Assembly: GCA_046538375.1 (NCBI GenBank)
Contig: JBKHJA010000001.1
Location: forward strand, 1 to 59,189
DNA from: JBKHJA01 sp046538375
GTDB taxonomy: Bacteria > Acidobacteriota > Aminicenantia > Aminicenantales > Aminicenantaceae
Length of the DNA: 59,189 nucleotides
Direction of reading: 5' to 3'
The translations under genes were made by a program, and so were the position numbers. The notes under the pieces are model-generated. The model worked only from the letters and a program-made list of their open reading frames with translations. It was not told the origin of the DNA and ran no database searches. This document shows positions 16,561 through 24,451 of this stretch, piece after piece (position 1 is the stretch's first letter; every line of letters starts with the position of its first letter).

Positions 16561-17855
16561 TAAACCAGGAGGAGCCGTTGAGAAAGACGAAAATAAATCA
16601 ATGGGAACCAGAAGTTTTCGATCAGCTTGAATTTAAAAATATGAGAGATGTTCAAGAAATCATAAAAGAAGTAAGAAAAAAGAAGGATGAAGCGCTGAAA
16701 AAATTTACACTCCACTATGATCACGTGAAGATTGACCGTTTTAAAGTGGAGAAAGATGAAATAAGATCCGCCTGGTCCATGGTCAGTCAAGGATTGATCT
16801 TGTGTATGGAAAAAGCTGCCCGTAATTTAAGAAAATTCTCCGAAAAACAAAGGGAGACATTCAGAGATTTCGATTTTGAGATAGAACCGGGAGTCCTTGT
16901 GGGGCAGAAAGCAATACCTGTAAAACGGGTGGGAATTTATGTTCCAGGAGGAAGATATCCGTTGATTTCCTCCTTGATCATGGCTTCCATACCGGCAAGA
17001 GTTGCCGGTGTTGAACAGATTATGGTCTGTTCACCGCCTTCACCAGGCGGAAAGATTCATCCAGCGATTCTGGCGGCTGCCCGTATATGTGAAGTGGATG
17101 AGATATACAAAGTTGGTGGTGTTCAGGCAATTGCCGCCATGGCCTACGGAACTCAATCCATAAGGAGAGTGGACAAGATCGTGGGTCCCGGAAATAAGTA
17201 TGTCAATGCGGCAAAAAGAATTGTCTACGGACAAGTGGGAATTGATTTTATCGCCGGACCTACGGAACTTTTAATCATTGCCGATAAAGATGCTAATCCT
17301 TCCTTTCTTGCCGCGGATTTAATCGCCCAGGCAGAGCATGATGTCAATGCTGTACCCATGATGGCTACGGATTCGGATGAGCTGGCATCTGCAGTTCAGG
17401 ATGAGATAAAAAAGCAGCTTTGCCCATTAAAAACAGCCGAAGTGGCCAGAAAGTCATTACAGAAAAACGGCATTCTTCTGATTTTAAACTCCATGGATGA
17501 AGCTGTTGAATTTGCCAACAGAAGAGCTCCAGAACACCTTCAACTCAGCCTGAATGATGCCCATTCTTTTCTACACAGATTTAAGAATTATGGATCCCTG
17601 TTTATCGGAGAATATTCCCCTGAAGGATTGGGGGATTACATCAGCGGCCTCAACCATATATTGCCCACCAATTATGCTTCAAGATATACGGGCGGTCTGG
17701 GTGTAAGAAATTTTATCAAGACGCAGACCCTGCTTAAGGTGAACAAAAAAGGATTATTAAAGATCGGTCCTGCTGCCGGGAGTATGGCAGAAGCGGAGGG
17801 GCTTGAGGGGCATGCTCATTCTATCAGGATCAGGATGAAGCGTTTTTGCCCTTAA
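16557..17855 (+). CDS. hisD: Histidinol dehydrogenase
   Basis: HisD oxidises histidinol to histidine in two NAD-dependent steps. The signature GPGNKYV is at 210-216, the zinc ligands Q258 and H261 in IAQAEHD, the catalytic Glu-His pair in RRAPEHLQL, and further ligands in GDYISGLNHILPT and GHAHS near the C-terminus. Two starts are plausible: GTG at 16557 overlapping the previous stop, or TTG at 16578, which has AGGAGG five bases upstream and looks better placed. It is the last his gene; no clear terminator follows, only a repeat copy. Confidence 0.95.
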   Translation: MINQEEPLRKTKINQWEPEVFDQLEFKNMRDVQEIIKEVRKKKDEALKKFTLHYDHVKIDRFKVEKDEIRSAWSMVSQGLILCMEKAARNLRKFSEKQRETFRDFDFEIEPGVLVGQKAIPVKRVGIYVPGGRYPLISSLIMASIPARVAGVEQIMVCSPPSPGGKIHPAILAAARICEVDEIYKVGGVQAIAAMAYGTQSIRRVDKIVGPGNKYVNAAKRIVYGQVGIDFIAGPTELLIIADKDANPSFLAADLIAQAEHDVNAVPMMATDSDELASAVQDEIKKQLCPLKTAEVARKSLQKNGILLILNSMDEAVEFANRRAPEHLQLSLNDAHSFLHRFKNYGSLFIGEYSPEGLGDYISGLNHILPTNYASRYTGGLGVRNFIKTQTLLKVNKKGLLKIGPAAGSMAEAEGLEGHAHSIRIRMKRFCP

Positions 17856-17874
17856 ATTTTGGAATCGGGGAGAA

Positions 17875-17913
17875 GCTATATATTTATACTTATCACTGTC
17901 TTGAAAAAGCTGC
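17875..17913 (+). repeat. Dispersed intergenic repeat, copy D (partial)
   Basis: TATATATTTATACTTATCAC and the following TGTCTTGAAAAAGCT match the 3' half of the repeat seen at 21158-21220 with few changes. It sits between the converging hisD and rpoD genes. The 5' CCCATCCCTCACCCC part is missing. Confidence 0.5.
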
Positions 17914-17967
17914 CATCCTTCACGGGGCTTTGTAAAAAAGAAAACAACAGCAGTTGATAAATGGGGT

Positions 17968-19395
17968 TTAAATAGAATCGGCAAAAGAGCGGAGTTTTTT
18001 ATTCAGGTGGGGCTGCTTCAATTTCTTCAGTGCTTTTGATTCGATCTGTCTTATTCTCTCGCGGGTGACGTTGAACTTTTTTCCCACTTCTTCCAGGGTG
18101 TGCTCTTTCTCTTCACCCAACCCGAATCTCATCTTTAAAATTTTGGTCTCTCTCTGGTCGAGGGTTTTCAATGCTTCTTCGATTTGCTCTTTGAGATTTA
18201 TATAGATGACTGTATCCGGCGGGGAAGGAATATCTGTATCTTGGATGAAATCGCCCAAACTGCCGTCGCCTGTATCGCCTACCGGCGCCTCGATGGACAG
18301 AGTTTCCTGGTCGATTTTCATGATTTCCCTGACTTTGTCTACTGGAATTTTTAGTCTTTGAGATATTTCTTCGCAGGTGGGGTCTCTTTTTTTCTCTCTA
18401 CCTAAAGCTCGGGCTGTTTTTTTGAGTTTTTGCAGGGTTTCCGTCACATGCACAGGGAGCCTTATGGTGCGGGCTTGGTCAGAGATGGCTCGGGTTATGG
18501 CTTGTTTGATCCACCAGGTGGCATAAGTGGAAAATTTATTCCCCATCCTGTATTCAAATTTGTCTACCGCCCTCATCAATCCGATGTTTCCTTCCTGTAT
18601 CAAATCAAGAAGCTCCAGGCCGCGGTTTTGGTATTTCTTGGCAATGGATACCACCAGCCGCAGATTGGCAGCCACCATCTCTTCTTTTGCCTTCTCCCTG
18701 GTCCTGTTTCCAGCATCTATAGCCTGCAGGATTCTTTCTATCTGCTGAGAATTGAGACCAGTTTTCTGGTGGAATATATGCAGCAGCGTATTGATTTCAC
18801 TGAGTTTCTGCTTCAGGTGTTTTTGCTGTGGAGTCCCCTTGGCCTGGTTGAGGGATGGTTTGAGCTTTTCCTGGATGTCGGCCAATTGGCGGGCATTCTT
18901 CAGTCTGGCGTGAATATTGGCGGTGATTCTATCCTTCTGTTCAGGCCGGATGCGAAGATCGTTCACCAAATTCCTTATTTTTATGACCAGCCGGCCGCGC
19001 CGGAAAAGATTGTTTTTTGTGAGAGGAATTCGCTTCAGCCCGGAGTTCAGCTTCTTGATATCCTCTATTTTTTTAAGAATCTTTTTGGTTATTTCCTCCA
19101 GTTTCCCTCCGGAAAGCTGGCCTTCGCTGTAGTCAAAAATTTCCCGGATGATTTCAGGATCCTCTTTTATTTTTTCTTCCAGGTAAAGAACTTCATTCAG
19201 GATCAGACCTGTCTTAGAAAGAGCATTGACCATGTCTTTTTGGCCTCTTTCCATTCTCTTGGCGATAACAATTTCTTGATCTTGGGTGAGCAGAAAATAA
19301 TTGCCCATCTCTTTAAGGTAGAGTCTTACGGGATCTGTAGTGGACTCCAATTTTTCTGAGGAGATGACCTCAATATTATCTGTGCTGTTGTTCAT
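17968..19395 (-). CDS. rpoD: Primary RNA polymerase sigma factor (RpoD/SigA)
   Basis: The 475-residue protein has sigma region 1.2 (about 21-52, DPVRLYLKEMGNYFLLT), regions 2.1-2.4 (about 237-315, with NLRLVVSIAKKYQNRGLELLDLIQEGN-type core and STYATWWIKQAI), region 3 (about 318-400) and region 4 with the HTH HTLEEVGKKFNVTRERIRQIE near 435-455. About 180 residues of non-conserved helical sequence separate 1.2 from 2.1. Region 1.1 is essentially absent: region 1.2 begins around residue 20. This is a group 1 housekeeping factor by the conserved 2.4/4.2 elements. It is transcribed from its own promoter upstream. Confidence 0.95.
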   Translation of the reverse strand: MNNSTDNIEVISSEKLESTTDPVRLYLKEMGNYFLLTQDQEIVIAKRMERGQKDMVNALSKTGLILNEVLYLEEKIKEDPEIIREIFDYSEGQLSGGKLEEITKKILKKIEDIKKLNSGLKRIPLTKNNLFRRGRLVIKIRNLVNDLRIRPEQKDRITANIHARLKNARQLADIQEKLKPSLNQAKGTPQQKHLKQKLSEINTLLHIFHQKTGLNSQQIERILQAIDAGNRTREKAKEEMVAANLRLVVSIAKKYQNRGLELLDLIQEGNIGLMRAVDKFEYRMGNKFSTYATWWIKQAITRAISDQARTIRLPVHVTETLQKLKKTARALGREKKRDPTCEEISQRLKIPVDKVREIMKIDQETLSIEAPVGDTGDGSLGDFIQDTDIPSPPDTVIYINLKEQIEEALKTLDQRETKILKMRFGLGEEKEHTLEEVGKKFNVTRERIRQIESKALKKLKQPHLNKKLRSFADSI

Positions 19396-19434
19396 TTTTC
19401 TCCCCTACAAATATTATCGACTCAATAAAAACGC

Positions 19435-19463
19435 ATTAAACACTTTTTTGGTTGCATTTTCAA
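19435..19463 (-). promoter_or_regulatory. Putative rpoD promoter
   Basis: On the minus strand TTGAAA (19458-19463) and TTTAAT (19435-19440) are separated by 17 bases, about 40 bases before the rpoD start codon. GGGGAG precedes the ATG. Confidence 0.55.
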
Positions 19464-19472
19464 TAAAATTTT

Positions 19473-19781
19473 TTAAGATGATGAGACGGATGGAAAGTGG
19501 ATATTTTCTCTAGGAATCGGCATTTCCAAAATGGCAGCCAGTCCCGCGGAAAGGAGAAAAGCTCCGTTTTCCTCCGATGGCATTCTTATCAGCTTATCTG
19601 GCTGTTTTTCCATCACTGATTTTACAATGCTTACCACCCTGGGGGATAATTTGACATCCATTTTCTTCTGTACTATAAGTCTTTTCTCTACCCAGGGAAG
19701 TGATCTTGATCTAGAAATGAGACGGTGGGTCAATCTGACCGCATATTCCCGTGTGAAACAAAAAAATGGCTGTGTTTGGGA
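19473..19781 (-). pseudogene. Possible 3' remnant of DNA primase gene (dnaG)
   Basis: An open frame with no suitable start codon covers about 100 residues and ends just upstream of rpoD. The segment TREYAVRLTHRLISRSRSL resembles the RexYvrxLAxxLgIsexxL stretch of DnaG after the TOPRIM domain, and the following VEKRL.. resembles the start of the C-terminal helicase-binding domain. dnaG directly precedes rpoD in the widespread rpsU-dnaG-rpoD order, so position supports the idea. The frame is cut off at its 5' end by a stop and by the opposing gene at 19766. The similarity is judged by eye and is modest. Confidence 0.42.
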
Positions 19782-21049
19782 TCAGCGTCCATGTCAAAAT
19801 AATGACGGTCCTGTTTTTGGTTGTTCTGCTTATCATGGCCAGCCATCCAGGCCGAGCCCAGGTGCAGTACCCCTTGCTTTTGGATAAAACCGGTTCTTCA
19901 AAGGCTGGAGCCCACTGTATCATCGCTGCACACAGAGGGATTTATGGACTGGAAAACAGGTTTCTCAACATCAAATGGACCGATGAGGACAATTTTACAG
20001 AAAAAGCAGCGGGAATATCTTTCCGGCTGGGCAAGACCATCCTTCTGGACAATGTTTTAGATCATCTGAGTTTTTTGATACAGCACGAAGTGTTTGGACA
20101 CGGAGCCAGATATCGAGAATTTGGTTATAAGAATAACAGCTACAGACTGAATCTTCTGTTTCCTTATGGAAACGGAAAGGGATGGGCAATAAGAGGGCGT
20201 CCTGAGGTTAACAGGAAAATATCCCCTCACGAAAATATGGCCTCCATCATCGGAGGTTCAGAATCCAATACTGTGTTATCCAATATATTGAGGTTCAAAT
20301 GGCTGCAGAGGGGCAAGATGAATTATCGGGAGACTATCCTGTATCTCTTTTCAGCCAATGATTTGGGTATGTATATACTCCGCACTAAATACAATTTAAG
20401 GGGAGAGGCGGGAAATGACGTTTTGAGTTACTTGACAGCCATAAACACATACCAAGGGTATCCCCATGGGGTTGGATATAAGTTGACTCTGGATAGGCTG
20501 GCCGGTCAGGCCTTCATAAACATGCTCAATCCCTTCAATTATTTTTCTGTTTACGCTTATTTTTATACTTACCTGTGGTCAGGAGAAGAGAATTTCAACA
20601 TACCCATGATCCATATCGGAAATATGAGATACATTCCCTCCTTCCGCCTGGGGTTGAGTCCTTTTGGATCTGAATTTTATTTTGAAAATTTCTTTGCTCT
20701 CTCTTCCGCGGTCATTCATGTTTATTTTCGTTATGGTGACCCCACTTTTCATAAATTTTGGGGATTGGGCCTCCATGGTTTGAACCTGATGCAGGATGAT
20801 AATTTGACCATCCATGCTCAGGTGGACCTGTGGGATCAGCCTTCGCTTCTTCTGGGAGGGGAGACTGTAAAGCCGGGTCCATCCGGTTTGGGAGGAGCCT
20901 TAATGGCCACCCTGTTTTATAAATTAGCAGGAGCCGGTTCCCGCTTTCAGCTGGCAGCCCAAATCGGCTACAAAACAGCGGGATTCCTGGAAGGAGAAAA
21001 TCTCCGGGCCGGATTCATCGCCAGATTGGGCCTCAGTCTGATAGAGTAG
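19766..21049 (+). CDS. Exported protein with HEXXXH motif, probable outer-membrane barrel, function unknown
   Basis: I do not recognise the family. A signal peptide is likely from the Met at residue 13 (MTVLFLVVLLIMA, cleavage near AQ-VQ at 32). HEVFGHGARYREFG at 107-120 gives a HEXXXH putative metal site (H107, E108, H112) inside a hydrophobic segment. The rest is rich in aromatic residues and alternating patterns (FSVYAYFYTYLW, RYIPSFRLGLSPFG) and ends in an aromatic-poor but amphipathic strand RAGFIARLGLSLIE, as expected for an outer-membrane beta-barrel. It stands alone, with a repeat downstream. Catalysis is not established; the motif could be structural. Confidence 0.6.
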   Translation: MAVFGISVHVKIMTVLFLVVLLIMASHPGRAQVQYPLLLDKTGSSKAGAHCIIAAHRGIYGLENRFLNIKWTDEDNFTEKAAGISFRLGKTILLDNVLDHLSFLIQHEVFGHGARYREFGYKNNSYRLNLLFPYGNGKGWAIRGRPEVNRKISPHENMASIIGGSESNTVLSNILRFKWLQRGKMNYRETILYLFSANDLGMYILRTKYNLRGEAGNDVLSYLTAINTYQGYPHGVGYKLTLDRLAGQAFINMLNPFNYFSVYAYFYTYLWSGEENFNIPMIHIGNMRYIPSFRLGLSPFGSEFYFENFFALSSAVIHVYFRYGDPTFHKFWGLGLHGLNLMQDDNLTIHAQVDLWDQPSLLLGGETVKPGPSGLGGALMATLFYKLAGAGSRFQLAAQIGYKTAGFLEGENLRAGFIARLGLSLIE

Positions 21050-21097
21050 GATGGATGCAGGAAATAATTTCATGGAATTAACATGTGTGCTGAAGCG

Positions 21098-21220
21098 TCT
21101 CATTATGAATATTCATGATCATCACGGTTTTTGAAATGCTTCTGTGCATTTCTTTTTCCCATCCCTCACCCCTTTCAATCCATATATATTTATACTAATC
21201 ACGGTTTTGAAATGCTTCTG
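21098..21220 (+). repeat. Dispersed intergenic repeat, copy A (full) with a preceding partial tandem copy
   Basis: The full unit at 21158-21220 starts CCCATCCCTCACCCCTTTCA and ends ATCACGGTTTTGAAATGCTTCT-like. A second copy of its 3' half, ATCACGGTTTTTGAAATGC, precedes it at 21121-21147 in the same orientation. Related copies are found in four other gaps of the window. This gap between 21050 and 21326 holds no gene I can support. Confidence 0.75.
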
Positions 21221-21326
21221 GGCTTGTTTTTTTGACAGGGAAATTTCTGTTTGATATAAGCATAGAGGATGCATCACACAATTGAGGATCATCTTATACC
21301 CAAGAGGACTGAGATAGACAAGGCAA

Positions 21327-22817
21327 ATGCTGAGATTTAAGCTGCCTGGCAGCCGCCTGGCTTGCCTTTTCCTCATCTGGATAGTCTTTCTTTCCCTGTT
21401 TTTCCTAACCTGCTGGGAGACCCCCGAGTCTCTCACCCGGAAAAGGATCAAATCTGTTGAAAAAGGGCTGCTTAAGGCTGTGGTGCTAAGAGGACAAAAG
21501 CTTGAGAAAATGAAACTTTCTAAACGCATGAAATACTACCGGGTATCCGCAGTGAGCTTGGCTGTTATGGATGAATATCAAATAGATTGGGCCAAGGGTT
21601 ACGGGGTCCAAGATAGGAAAGGCATGACCAAGGTAACCAGTGAGTCCTTGTTTCAGGCCGGTTCTCTCAGCCAACCGGTGGCGGCTTTGGGTGCTCTCCA
21701 TTTTGTGAGCACAGGGCGTATGGGATTGGATGAGAATGTCAACCATATCCTGCAGGCCTGGAAGGTTCCTGAGAATCAGTTCACCAGAGAAAAGAAGGTT
21801 ACCCTGAGGGGTTTATTGAGTCACAGTGCAGGCTTGAATGCCTTTAAATTTAAGGGCTACTCCCAAGAGGAAGCCATCCCTTCACTGCTCCAGGTTCTGG
21901 GTGGTCAGAAGCCAACCAACTCCCGGCCCGTCCGGGTGGTCAGCGTGCCAGGAACCCGGATGCGCTATTCTGAGGGAGGGTATGCAGTTTTGCAGCAGCT
22001 CATGGTGGACCTGGAGGGAAAGCCCTTTCCTCAAATCATGGAAGAGACAGTGCTGGAGCCTCTGAACATGAATCACAGCTCCTTTGCCTGGCCTTTGCCC
22101 GTGGGGTTGAGGGAAAGGATGGTTCCTGGTCACCACCGGGATGGACAGAAAGTGGAAGGCGGTTGGTTCCTGTATCCTGAAAAGGCGGCAGCGGGACTGT
22201 GGTCAACCCCTTCTGATTTGGCCCGGTTTGCCATAGCCATCATGGACACAGCCATGGGGAGATCCCAGAGAATCATCTCTCCAAAACTGGCCCGCGCCAT
22301 GTTGACTGTTCAACTTGGAAATAAAGGTTTGGGTTTTTCCATAGGCGATGAGGGGGACAATCTCAATTTCAACCAGAGAGGAAGCAATCAGGGATTCGAA
22401 TGTTATTTGATCGCTTATCCTGTCAGGGGTAAAGGAGCGGTGATCATGACTAACAGTGAAAATGGTGCTTATCTGATTGATGAAATTTGCCGGGCCATTT
22501 CAGAAGCCTATGATTGGCCCCATTTTCAACCCGAAGTCAAAAGCTTGTACAGACTGGATCCCTCTGTCTATGCTCAGTATGTGGGAAAATACGAAGTCAA
22601 TTCCGATTATACCTTGACTGTCACCCACCAAGATTATTACCTGATCATTCAACCCACAGGACAGGCGCCCACCAAATTTTATGTGGAAAACCAGACCACT
22701 TTTTTCTCTACCGATCCTTATATCCAAATCCAGTTTGTCAAAAATGCCCAGGGGGAAGTAAGCGGACTGGTTCTGAGACAGCGGGATACAGGACTGGAGG
22801 CTAAAAAGATAGAATGA
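21327..22817 (+). CDS. Beta-lactamase/penicillin-binding-fold protein with altered active site
   Basis: The protein of 496 residues has an N-terminal hydrophobic anchor or signal (11-30) and a serine beta-lactamase-like domain (about 60-400), recognisable from LFQAGSLSQPVAALGAL, RGLLSHSAGL, YSEGGY and WSTPSDLARFA. A small C-terminal domain follows (about 420-496). The canonical SXXK reads S113-L-S-Q116, YXN reads Y214-S-E216, and the HXG position reads Q350-R-G352. The general-base Lys is thus missing, so hydrolase activity is doubtful, although Ser113 and Tyr214 remain. Normal members are esterases, D-peptidases or regulators. Compare the second homologue at 37312-39267, which keeps all three motifs. 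Confidence 0.8.
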   Translation: MLRFKLPGSRLACLFLIWIVFLSLFFLTCWETPESLTRKRIKSVEKGLLKAVVLRGQKLEKMKLSKRMKYYRVSAVSLAVMDEYQIDWAKGYGVQDRKGMTKVTSESLFQAGSLSQPVAALGALHFVSTGRMGLDENVNHILQAWKVPENQFTREKKVTLRGLLSHSAGLNAFKFKGYSQEEAIPSLLQVLGGQKPTNSRPVRVVSVPGTRMRYSEGGYAVLQQLMVDLEGKPFPQIMEETVLEPLNMNHSSFAWPLPVGLRERMVPGHHRDGQKVEGGWFLYPEKAAAGLWSTPSDLARFAIAIMDTAMGRSQRIISPKLARAMLTVQLGNKGLGFSIGDEGDNLNFNQRGSNQGFECYLIAYPVRGKGAVIMTNSENGAYLIDEICRAISEAYDWPHFQPEVKSLYRLDPSVYAQYVGKYEVNSDYTLTVTHQDYYLIIQPTGQAPTKFYVENQTTFFSTDPYIQIQFVKNAQGEVSGLVLRQRDTGLEAKKIE

Positions 22818-22914
22818 ACCCTGGAACGCCAAGAGTATTAACACTTGACTCCCTCATAGGGCTTTAGTAAAAGTTAAGAGTGTCATCTGGTTCGTTTGTG
22901 GTGTGATGGGCATA

Positions 22915-23012
22915 TATTCATGAACAAGCTTTAAACTTTAAACCATGAATACAACACCGCAACCGGGGAAGCGAAAGCCCTTTTCCGGGTAAGCTAATAG
23001 AAAATTATGCGG
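22915..23012 (+). ncRNA. Possible structured leader RNA upstream of DUF4870 gene
   Basis: The segment can fold as TATTCATG/CATGAATA (22915-22951), then CCGC (22957-22960) pairing GCGG (23009-23012) around a GAAA-capped hairpin made of CCGGGGAAGC and its complement ending TTCCGGG. It lies 60 bases before the next start codon. I match it to no known riboswitch class, so this is only a structural observation. Confidence 0.3.
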
Positions 23013-23070
23013 AAAATATAAAATCTTACACATCTCCCATACTTTTCATCTAAAGCGAGGAGGTTAATCA

Positions 23071-23421
23071 ATGGCCAAAATGTTAAAAGCAGAAGAGAAA
23101 ACATGGGGGATGGTGGCCCATCTGGCAGCTCTGGCTGGGTTCATCATTCCTTTAGGAAATGTCATCGGCCCACTGATCGTGTGGTTGATCAAAAAAGATG
23201 AGTCACCGTTTATTGAGGATCAGGGGAAGGAATCTCTCAATTTTCAGATTTCCATCACCATCTACTGTATCGTGGCTGCTGTGTTGATCGTGGTGGTCAT
23301 CGGTATTTTCCTTTTGATAGGACTGGCTATTTTAGATCTGGCTTTGATCATTATTGCGTCGGTAAAGGCCAACGGCGGAGAGAAATTCCGCTACCCCTTA
23401 ACCCTAAGGCTTGTCCAATAA
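23071..23421 (+). CDS. DUF4870 family small membrane protein
   Basis: A 116-residue protein with the layout of the DUF4870 (Tic20-like) family: WGMVAHLAALAGFIIP near the N-terminus, a cytoplasmic segment with KKDESPFIEDQGKESLNFQ, and two following membrane spans (about 68-90 and 85-105). The conserved HQAKEALNFQ-type motif appears here as DQGKESLNFQ. The function of the family is not known. GAGGAGG precedes the ATG. It is monocistronic. Confidence 0.85.
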   Translation: MAKMLKAEEKTWGMVAHLAALAGFIIPLGNVIGPLIVWLIKKDESPFIEDQGKESLNFQISITIYCIVAAVLIVVVIGIFLLIGLAILDLALIIIASVKANGGEKFRYPLTLRLVQ

Positions 23422-23617
23422 GTTTTCTTCCCCCGGCCTTTTTCTAGATGGAAGCGTTTGTTTCCCGCAGAAATGGATTCCTTTCCTGCCCTGGAAATAA
23501 TACCAGGGCCACTTGAGTTTCTTTAATCCCGAATTTCCCCATAAAAGCCGTGAAATAAGGGAAAGGGCGGCCCCAGAGGTAAATTAAGACCAATCCTGAA
23601 TCAGAAAGAGGCATGCT

Positions 23618-24451
23618 TTGAAGATTTGCACTTTTAATGTCAATTCCATAAAAGCCAGAAAGGATTTGATTGTCAATTGGCTGAAGCATAGGGAGAATGA
23701 CCTGGATATTTTGTGTTTTCAAGAATTAAAAACAGTGGACCAGGATTTTCCTTACCAGGATTTCGAAAATATGGGATTTTCTTGTGATGTGGCTGGTCAA
23801 AAAGGATACAATGGTGTGGCCATCTGTTCGAAATTTCCCCAGAGAAGGGTGTTAAAGGATGCCATCGAAAAGCACTGGGATGAACAGAAAAGAGTCATAG
23901 CGGTTAAGGTAAAGGGAATCGATCTGATCAATGTCTATGCTCCCCATGGAGATATGAGGGGAACGGATAAATTTCAGTATAAATTGGATTGGTACAAGAA
24001 ACTTTGTGCCTTTCTCCAGCAGCATTACTCAGCCCGCGATTATCTCATGGTGATGGGTGATTTTAACGTGGCCCTCCAAGACAGGGATGTCTGGTCACCG
24101 GAGATCCTGGCCGACTCTATCGGAACCATGCCTGAAGAGAGGCAGGCCTTCCGGGAACTTATGGAGTGGGGTCTGGTCGACGCTTTCAGGCATCTCTATC
24201 CGGATAAAAGACAATTCACCTGGTGGGATTACATCGGCGGCGCCATCTGGAAGGATTTGGGCATGAGGATCGATTATGCCCTCTGTACCAGACCCTTAAT
24301 CGAGAAATTGGAGAACGTGGAAGTGGATTTATGGCCGAGAAGGAGAAGAAAGCCCACCCCTTCAGATCATGCTCCACTCACCGCCGCTTTCGCTCCCTTT
24401 TCAGAAGAGAAAGGCAGGAAGACAAATAGACGGTTCATTCCACAGCGGTGA
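23618..24451 (+). CDS. xth: Exodeoxyribonuclease III (AP endonuclease)
   Basis: The enzyme of about 277 residues cleaves DNA at abasic sites and removes 3'-blocking groups. The exonuclease-endonuclease-phosphatase fold is marked by FNVNSIKAR, CFQELK (metal-binding Glu), NVYAPHGD, MGDFNVA, MRIDYAL and PSDHAPL with the catalytic Asp-His. The start is TTG at 23618 with AGAGG upstream; there is no competing in-frame ATG nearby. Its 3' end overlaps the end of the convergent substrate-binding-protein gene by 17 bases. Confidence 0.93.
   Translation: MKICTFNVNSIKARKDLIVNWLKHRENDLDILCFQELKTVDQDFPYQDFENMGFSCDVAGQKGYNGVAICSKFPQRRVLKDAIEKHWDEQKRVIAVKVKGIDLINVYAPHGDMRGTDKFQYKLDWYKKLCAFLQQHYSARDYLMVMGDFNVALQDRDVWSPEILADSIGTMPEERQAFRELMEWGLVDAFRHLYPDKRQFTWWDYIGGAIWKDLGMRIDYALCTRPLIEKLENVEVDLWPRRRRKPTPSDHAPLTAAFAPFSEEKGRKTNRRFIPQR

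Noticed and set aside
18430..19359. A 309-codon frame antisense to rpoD
   Set aside because: It is a shadow of the conserved sigma factor; composition is not protein-like.
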